Shown here: piece by piece, positions 59,316 to 64,000 of the stretch
How the letters are laid out: each line of letters opens with the position of its first letter
How positions within the stretch are numbered: position 1 is the first letter of the stretch
Position numbers and translations under genes: made by a program
Origin: Klebsiella pneumoniae
Lineage (GTDB): Bacteria; Myxococcota_A; UBA796; SXON01
Length of the DNA stretch: 64,000 bases
Reading direction: 5' to 3'
NCBI GenBank assembly: GCA_945862325.1
Contig: CAMAXZ010000006.1
Location: forward strand, 62,001-126,000
The notes under the pieces: model-generated
The model's database searches: none
Told to the model about the DNA's origin: nothing
Seen by the model: the letters and a program-made list of their open reading frames with translations, nothing else

Positions 59316-60500
59316 GTGCTCCTGGTGTTCGTGTTCGCCTGTGGCGGCGCCCTCCCCTCCGACAGCGGCCGCGACGACGACGACGACGACGACACCGAGC
59401 TCCCGTCGGACGACCGGGCCGCGCTGCCGGCGGGCTGCGGGGCGCTCGAGGTCGACGAAGCGCGGACGATCGAGGTCGAACCTGGCGATGACGTCGCGAC
59501 GGTGGTCGCCGCGGCGCGCGCGGGTGACGTGGTGCGGCTCGCGCCCGGTACGTACACGATGAGCCGCGGCGACGCGGCGGACACCCTCCGGTTCACCGCC
59601 GACGGCGTGACCCTCCTCGGCGGCGGCGACGCGCCGGAGGACGTGGTGCTCGACGGCCTGTGGACCACCTCCGAGCTCATCGCCGTCGACACCGACCGCG
59701 TCACGATCAGCAACCTGACCCTCGCGAACGCCGCGGGCGACGCCCTCGCGGCGCGGGGGGCCGACGGGCTGTGGGTCCATCGGGTGCGGGTGACGGAGCC
59801 CCAACGGAACGCCATCGACGTTTCCGCGACGTTGGAGCTCGATTATTCCGATTCTGGCATCCTCTCCTGCGTGACGGTGCTCCGCGGCACCGACACCTGC
59901 GACGTCGGCGTCGACCTGCGCCAGGCCGAGGGGTGGGAGGTGCGTGGGGGCGTGTACGACGCGCCGCTGTGCGACGAGCCGGGCCTCCGCGCCGCGACGG
60001 GCTCGCGTGGGACCCTCCTCGACGGAGCGCTCTTTCGCGGGGCCCTCGTCGCCGTGCAGCTCGGCGACACCGACTACGCCGAGGGCGAGCCGCGCGTGTA
60101 CGCCGACCCGGAGTGCGCGGGCGACACCGTGGGGCACTACGGCGGGCTCGTCCGCAACGTCTTCGTGCTGGGCACCGCTCGTCTCGAGGAGGCCTGCGGC
60201 ACCACCGTCGCGCATGCGTCGGTCTACGGCGGGGAGCTGCAGCTCGCCTTCAGCGAGGGGCTCGTGGTCACCAACGTGCTCGCGGCCGTCACCGATGGCG
60301 GGGACGCCACGGTGAGCGGGGCGCTCCGCCCCACCGCCGCGGACTTCGTCGACCCGGACGCGGGCGATCTGCACCTCGCACCAGGAAGCGCGGCCCGTCA
60401 GGCGGGGGTGGGCATCCCCACGGGGCTCGCCGACGTGGACGTGGACGGCGATCCTCGCCCCACGGCGGCGCCGGACGTGGGAGCGGACCAGGCGGACTGA
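59316..60500 (+). CDS. Right-handed beta-helix lipoprotein
   Basis: A 394-residue exported protein; GTG 59316 starts one base after the TlpA-like stop. The signal (LLVFVFAC) has a lipobox, then an Asp-rich linker (DDDDDDD). Repeats of about 20-25 residues such as DGVTLLGGGDAPEDVVLDG, RVTISNLTLANAAGDALAARG and VTEPQRNAIDVSATLELDYSD fit a pectate-lyase-like right-handed beta-helix (DUF1565/parallel beta-helix type). Ends in VDVDGDPRPTAAPDVGADQ, a common tail in this protein class. Probably surface-exposed, polysaccharide-associated. Confidence 0.78.
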   Translation: MLLVFVFACGGALPSDSGRDDDDDDDTELPSDDRAALPAGCGALEVDEARTIEVEPGDDVATVVAAARAGDVVRLAPGTYTMSRGDAADTLRFTADGVTLLGGGDAPEDVVLDGLWTTSELIAVDTDRVTISNLTLANAAGDALAARGADGLWVHRVRVTEPQRNAIDVSATLELDYSDSGILSCVTVLRGTDTCDVGVDLRQAEGWEVRGGVYDAPLCDEPGLRAATGSRGTLLDGALFRGALVAVQLGDTDYAEGEPRVYADPECAGDTVGHYGGLVRNVFVLGTARLEEACGTTVAHASVYGGELQLAFSEGLVVTNVLAAVTDGGDATVSGALRPTAADFVDPDAGDLHLAPGSAARQAGVGIPTGLADVDVDGDPRPTAAPDVGADQAD

Positions 60501-60509
60501 CCGGGCCGG

Positions 60510-61907
60510 TCATCCGAGCACCACGGTGCGCACGTCGATGAGCTCTTCGACCCCGTGCGCCGGGGCGCCGCGCGCGTCCGCGGCGAGGCGGAGCTGGGAG
60601 GACCCGAGCCGCCCGGGGTAGTCGTTGTGGATGAGCGCGCCGGCGTCGAGCCGCTCGAAGGCGCGCCACACCTTGCGCAGGTCGGCGGTGAACAGCCCCG
60701 TGTGGTGGCCGGGGCCGGCCGCGCCGAGCACGAGCAGCGCGTCGTCCAGGGTCGCGTACGGCTGGACGAGCGTGATCGGGCCGCACGCGTTCGGCGGCTC
60801 GCCCGCGTGCGCGGTCGTGTACACCGCGGGGCAGACCATGGTGTCTCCTCGATTTTCTCCGCCGCACAGGCGCCGCGCCCCATGCTGCGGGGCGACGTCC
60901 ATCCACGCGCGCAGCCGGTCGACCGCGCGGGTGTCGATGAGGGGGCCGCACACGACGTCCTCCGCCCCCGGGTCGCCGATCCGCACGCGCTGGCTCGCGG
61001 CCACCAGCGCGCGCAAGACATCGTCCACGATCGACGCGTGGACCAGGATTCGCTGCACGCCCGCGCTCGCCTGCCCGGCGTGGGCGTAGGCCCCCTCCGC
61101 CACCCGCGGGATCGCGGCGTCGAGGTCCGCGTCGGCCTCGATGACCGCGTGGGCCCGCTCGCCCGGGTCGATCCGGACGTGCCGCCGGCCTGCGCGCGCC
61201 CGCGCCGCCCAGCGTCCGCGGCCGCCGAGCACGATCGTCGCGAAGCGCGCGTCCGCGATGAGGTGGTCGACCACCTCGGCGGGGGACGGGATCACCGACA
61301 GGGCGCCGCCGCAGCTCGCCGCGGCGAGGCCAGAGTCGAGGAGCACCTCCCCGAGCGCGATCGCCGCCCCCGGTGCGGTGGCGGCCGGCACGAACACGAT
61401 CGGGCAGCCGGCGGCCACCGCCGGGGCGATGCGTTGGCAAGCGGAGAGCAAGGGCGCGTGCGGCGCGCCGAGCGCGAGCACGGGCCCCCGCGGGGCGCAG
61501 CGTCGCAGCAGGGAGGCCGAGCCCGTGCGATCGTCGGACACCATGGCGGCGTCGAGGCGCTCCGCTTCGTCGGCGCACCGCTCGAGCAGCAGCGCGGCGC
61601 GCGCGACCTCGTCCCGCCCGTATCGGACCGGTTTCCCGCCTTCATCGCGCAGGATCGAGACGAACGCCTCGCGTCGTCCGGCGAGCAACATCGCGGCGCG
61701 CCGCAGCACCGTGGCGCGGCGGCGGCCGGGCGCGGCCCGGGTGCGGTCGAAGGCGTCCGCGGCGGCGGCGGCCGCGTGTTCGGCCTCGACCGACGACGCG
61801 CGCGAGACATGAGAGACCACGCGGCCGTCGAACGGGGCGACGACGTGGCAAGGGCGGGCGGTCCAAACGGGAGCGCCGGCGAGGAGGAGGGGACGGTGGG
61901 TGAGCAT
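60510..61907 (-). CDS. Aldehyde dehydrogenase superfamily protein with altered catalytic residues
   Basis: A 465-residue member of the NAD(P)-dependent ALDH superfamily, ATG 61907. Family landmarks: VVAPFDGRVVSHV, cofactor region GPVLALGAPHAPLL, GAYAHAGQASAGVQRILVH (the GQxC loop) and PNACGPITLVQPYATLDDALL. At the GQxC position the nucleophilic Cys is Ser281, and the general base Glu, 34 residues earlier, is Asp247. Cys-dependent aldehyde oxidation is therefore unlikely. It may act as a paralogue with another chemistry or a regulatory role. No metabolic neighbour gives a hint. Confidence 0.8.
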   Translation of the reverse strand: MLTHRPLLLAGAPVWTARPCHVVAPFDGRVVSHVSRASSVEAEHAAAAAADAFDRTRAAPGRRRATVLRRAAMLLAGRREAFVSILRDEGGKPVRYGRDEVARAALLLERCADEAERLDAAMVSDDRTGSASLLRRCAPRGPVLALGAPHAPLLSACQRIAPAVAAGCPIVFVPAATAPGAAIALGEVLLDSGLAAASCGGALSVIPSPAEVVDHLIADARFATIVLGGRGRWAARARAGRRHVRIDPGERAHAVIEADADLDAAIPRVAEGAYAHAGQASAGVQRILVHASIVDDVLRALVAASQRVRIGDPGAEDVVCGPLIDTRAVDRLRAWMDVAPQHGARRLCGGENRGDTMVCPAVYTTAHAGEPPNACGPITLVQPYATLDDALLVLGAAGPGHHTGLFTADLRKVWRAFERLDAGALIHNDYPGRLGSSQLRLAADARGAPAHGVEELIDVRTVVLG

Positions 61908-62029
61908 GGGAGCACCGTACCGGAGGCGTTCGCGCAAAACACTATTCGAAAGTTCGCTTTCTGATTTCGTCCACGATCGCGTCCCCGACGCGCCCATCGG
62001 TGGTGCAAGCCAAAAGCTCCGCCGCTAAT

Positions 62030-62047
62030 CGGTAGTATCGACTACCG
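62030..62047. promoter_or_regulatory. 18-bp dyad CGGTAGT-ATCG-ACTACCG between divergent genes
   Basis: A perfect 7-bp inverted repeat with a 4-bp spacer in the 211-bp gap (61908-62118) between the ALDH-like and gluQ genes. It could be an operator or an RNA hairpin of the gluQ leader (71 bp before its ATG). A second short hairpin, GAAAG-TTCG-CTTTC at 61948-61961, lies in the AT-richer ALDH-proximal part. Confidence 0.4.
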
Positions 62048-62118
62048 GAGCGCCGGCGCGTCCCCGCCCCCTGTGGGTATTGGGACTTCCGCCCGCGCGA
62101 TAGCAGAGTCCCGTCCCG

Positions 62119-62916
62119 ATGACCGGCCGCCTCGCCCCGACCCCCTCCGGCCACCTGCACCTCGGCAACGCCCTCGCGTTCGGCGCGGCGTGGCTGTCCG
62201 CGAAGAACGCAGGGGGGACGCTGCTCCTTCGCGTCGAGGACCTCGACCGCGGGCGCGCCCGGACCGAGGTGGCCGAGGCCCAACGGGACGACTTGTGCTG
62301 GTTGGGGCTCGGCTGGGACGCCGAGGTCCCGCCGCAGTCGCGTCGGGACTACCCGCTCGACGGCCTGGACGTGTACCGCTGCGATTGTCCACGTTCCAAG
62401 AGGCTCGAGGCGGCTTGCGCCTGCCGCGATCGATCGGCGGCGAGCGGCGCGTGGCGGGTGCGCCTGCCGCCCGGCCCCGTACAATTCGTCGACCGGGCGC
62501 GGGGCCTCGTGACCGTCGTGCTCGGACCCGCGGACGATCCGGTGGTGCGGCGCGCGGACGGCGAGGCGGCGTACCCCCTCGCGGTGGTGCTCGACGACGC
62601 GCGCGACGGGGTGACCGAGGTCGTGCGGGGCGGCGACCTCCTCGAGGCCACCGCGGTGCAGCTCCGGATCGCCGCGATGCTGGGGCTGACGCCGCCCACG
62701 TGGCTGCACGTCCCCCTGCTGGTGGGCCCCGACGGGCGGAAGCTCGGGAAGTCACACGGTTCGACCTCGATCCGCGAGCTGCGCGCGGCGGGCTGGGGCC
62801 CGGACGACGTGTGGCGGGTGTTGCTGCCGATGCTCGGCGTGGCGCCGGGTACGCCGCTCGTCGAGGCGCGGCTGGACCCGACCGCCGTGGCGGCGGGGCC
62901 GATCCGCGTCGGATAG
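62119..62916 (+). CDS. gluQ: Glutamyl-Q tRNA(Asp) synthetase
   Basis: A 265-residue GluQ-RS, a short class I synthetase-like enzyme without anticodon domain. RLAPTPSGHLHLGNA holds the HIGH motif, and RKLGKSHGS the KMSKS-like motif. Zinc ligands appear as YRCDCPRSK and CACRD. It attaches glutamate to queuosine at position 34 of tRNA(Asp). A queuosine pathway must exist elsewhere in the genome. ATG 62119 with the N-terminal TGRLAPTPSG signature fixes the start. Confidence 0.92.
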   Translation: MTGRLAPTPSGHLHLGNALAFGAAWLSAKNAGGTLLLRVEDLDRGRARTEVAEAQRDDLCWLGLGWDAEVPPQSRRDYPLDGLDVYRCDCPRSKRLEAACACRDRSAASGAWRVRLPPGPVQFVDRARGLVTVVLGPADDPVVRRADGEAAYPLAVVLDDARDGVTEVVRGGDLLEATAVQLRIAAMLGLTPPTWLHVPLLVGPDGRKLGKSHGSTSIRELRAAGWGPDDVWRVLLPMLGVAPGTPLVEARLDPTAVAAGPIRVG

Positions 62917-62935
62917 ACCGCGCGAGGGAGACGAG

Positions 62936-63673
62936 ATGCCCACCCACTTCCGCACCGCGCTGATCGTCGGCGCTTCCTCCGGGATCGGCGAGGCCATCGT
63001 GCGCCGCCTGGTCCGCGACGGCACCCGCGTGGCGGCCGTCGCGCGCCGCAAGGCCGAGCTCGACCGCGTCGCGCAGGAGTGCGGCGGCGACAAGGTCGTG
63101 CCGTACCAGCACGACGTGCGCGACTTCGACGCCGCGCCGCCGTTGTACGACCGGATCCTTGCGGACTTCGACGGGCTCGACCTGGTCGTCTACAACGCGG
63201 GGGTCATGCCGCGCGTCGAAGAGAGCGAGTACGACTTCGAGAAAGATCGGTGGATGATCGAGGTCAACCTGCTCGGCGGCATGCGGTGGCTCGGGCTCGC
63301 CGCGGCCACGATGGAGGCGAAGCGCGCCGGCACCCTCGTCGGGGTGTCGAGCGTCGCGGGGGACCGCGGCCGACGCGGCAACCCGGGCTACCACACCTCC
63401 AAGGCCGGTTTGACGACCTACCTCGAGTCTCTGCGCAACCGGGTGGCCCGACACGGCGTGAACGTCGTCACCCTCAAGCCCGGCCCCGTCGACACGGCGA
63501 TGACCGCCGGCACGCGTCAGCCCCTGCTGATCACGGCGGAGCGCGCCGCGGACTCCTGTGTCGCGCTCATGAAGGCGGGGGTCGTCGAGGGCTACGTGCC
63601 CGCCGTCTGGGCGCCGATCATGCGGACGATCCAGCACGTCCCTTCGTTCGTGTTCCGTCGGACGAACATCTGA
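62936..63673 (+). CDS. Short-chain dehydrogenase/reductase (SDR), DprE2-like partner
   Basis: A 245-residue SDR with GASSGIGEA (coenzyme), VVYNAGVM, and the catalytic Ser in VSSVAG with YHTSKAG (YxxxK). It overlaps the next gene, a DprE1-type FAD-dependent oxidase (TGATG). In mycobacteria DprE2 (an SDR) and DprE1 together epimerise decaprenyl-phosphoryl-ribose to arabinose, so a DprE2-like role is suggested, though the SDR itself is generic. Confidence 0.78.
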   Translation: MPTHFRTALIVGASSGIGEAIVRRLVRDGTRVAAVARRKAELDRVAQECGGDKVVPYQHDVRDFDAAPPLYDRILADFDGLDLVVYNAGVMPRVEESEYDFEKDRWMIEVNLLGGMRWLGLAAATMEAKRAGTLVGVSSVAGDRGRRGNPGYHTSKAGLTTYLESLRNRVARHGVNVVTLKPGPVDTAMTAGTRQPLLITAERAADSCVALMKAGVVEGYVPAVWAPIMRTIQHVPSFVFRRTNI

Positions 63674-64000
63674 TGGCGCGGCCCCTCGTCCTCGCTCCGC
63701 GCCGCGTCTTCGACGGCTTCGGCTACGCGGTCCGCGCCGTGTCCCCCTATGTGCGCCCGCGCGACGGCGACGAGCTCGGCGCCGTGATGCGTCAGGCCGC
63801 GGAGGAGGGCGTCACCGTGGGGCTCCGCGCGAACGGACGGTCCTACGGCGACGCCGCGCTCAACGGCGCGGGGGTCATCGTCGACATGTCGGGGATGGAC
63901 CGCGTCCTCGGCTTCGACCGGGTGGCGGGCATCGTCGACGTCGAGCCCGGGGTCACGATCGAGCGCCTGTGGCGCTCGACCCTCGCGCAAGGCTGGTGGC
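63673..64000 (+). CDS. FAD-linked oxidoreductase, DprE1-like (cut by right window edge)
   Basis: The first 109 residues are seen, with an ATG at 63673 overlapping the SDR stop. RANGRSYGDAALNGAGVIVDMSGMDRVL is the VAO/PCMH FAD-binding motif (GRSYGD), and IVDVEPGVTIERLWRSTL follows as in the FAD-binding domain. This matches DprE1-type oxidases. The family catalyses the first oxidation of decaprenylphosphoryl-ribose epimerisation. The catalytic part lies beyond the window. Confidence 0.82.
   Translation, partial: MARPLVLAPRRVFDGFGYAVRAVSPYVRPRDGDELGAVMRQAAEEGVTVGLRANGRSYGDAALNGAGVIVDMSGMDRVLGFDRVAGIVDVEPGVTIERLWRSTLAQGWW

Noticed and set aside
61948-61961. GAAAG-TTCG-CTTTC hairpin as intrinsic terminator
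   Set aside because: It lies between two divergent gene starts, so there is no 3' end there to terminate, and no T-tract follows.

Overview
This 64 kb window is a GC-rich (around 70 percent by eye), densely packed bacterial chromosome segment. No mobile element, CRISPR array, rRNA or tRNA was recognised. The content points to Myxococcota (deltaproteobacterial lineage): a gspC-to-gspN type II secretion operon in the myxobacterial order ending in GspN, a secreted protein with MopE-type Asp/Cys repeats and a MYXO-CTERM-like tail, many lipoproteins with Asp/Thr/Ser-rich linkers followed by FG-GAP/VCBS or beta-helix domains, and a bacterial-enhancer-type sigma-54 promoter candidate. Lineage is an inference from gene content; there is no marker rRNA.

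Layout. 1-2.7 kb: an RlmI-like methyltransferase (cut by the left edge) coupled to a class III cyclase-FHA protein, minus strand. 2.9-16.7 kb: gspC, D, E, F, G, H, I, J, K, L, M, N in a tightly overlapping operon; the prepilin peptidase GspO is not here. 16.7-24.4 kb: TPR-like secreted protein, orphan PAAR protein, GxSxG lipoprotein, M32 carboxypeptidase, then a YkgJ Cys-cluster protein coupled to an XPD/DinG-type helicase with an N-terminal PD-(D/E)xK nuclease domain. 24.5-34.6 kb: two paralogous FG-GAP lipoproteins, patatin-like lipase, MFS pump, CysQ/IMPase-like phosphatase, a third FG-GAP lipoprotein, and glgC. 34.6-39.9 kb: short tandem repeats, a two-gene secreted/lipoprotein unit with a Ser/Asp/Thr microsatellite, hutI-mtnA, tatA, and two uncharacterised genes. 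40-47 kb: an alpha/beta-hydrolase lipoprotein with an RluA-type pseudouridine synthase, a Lon-like protease, an ASH-domain lipoprotein, a SelW-family gene with an in-frame UGA, and a di-heme lipoprotein. 47-52.7 kb: an HxlR regulator flanked by two old-yellow-enzyme reductases, a DEAD-box helicase, and the MopE/MYXO-CTERM protein. 52.8-64 kb: TrmB-like operon, two ferritin-like proteins, a VKOR-thioredoxin/OmpA-like/TlpA redox cassette, a beta-helix lipoprotein, an ALDH homologue with substituted catalytic residues, gluQ, and a DprE2/DprE1-like pair cut by the right edge.

The most notable hidden item is the SelW-family selenoprotein at 45827-46057. Its reading frame is interrupted by a TGA exactly at the second redox position of a CxxC/CxxU motif, and a good SECIS-like stem-loop follows, so ordinary gene calling would miss it. 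Other points of interest are a near-consensus sigma-54 promoter in front of the secretion operon, CTG start codons supported by a CTGA stop-start overlap or a well-placed Shine-Dalgarno, the helicase-nuclease fusion, an HxlR divergent operator, and a long inverted repeat at 39951-40046.
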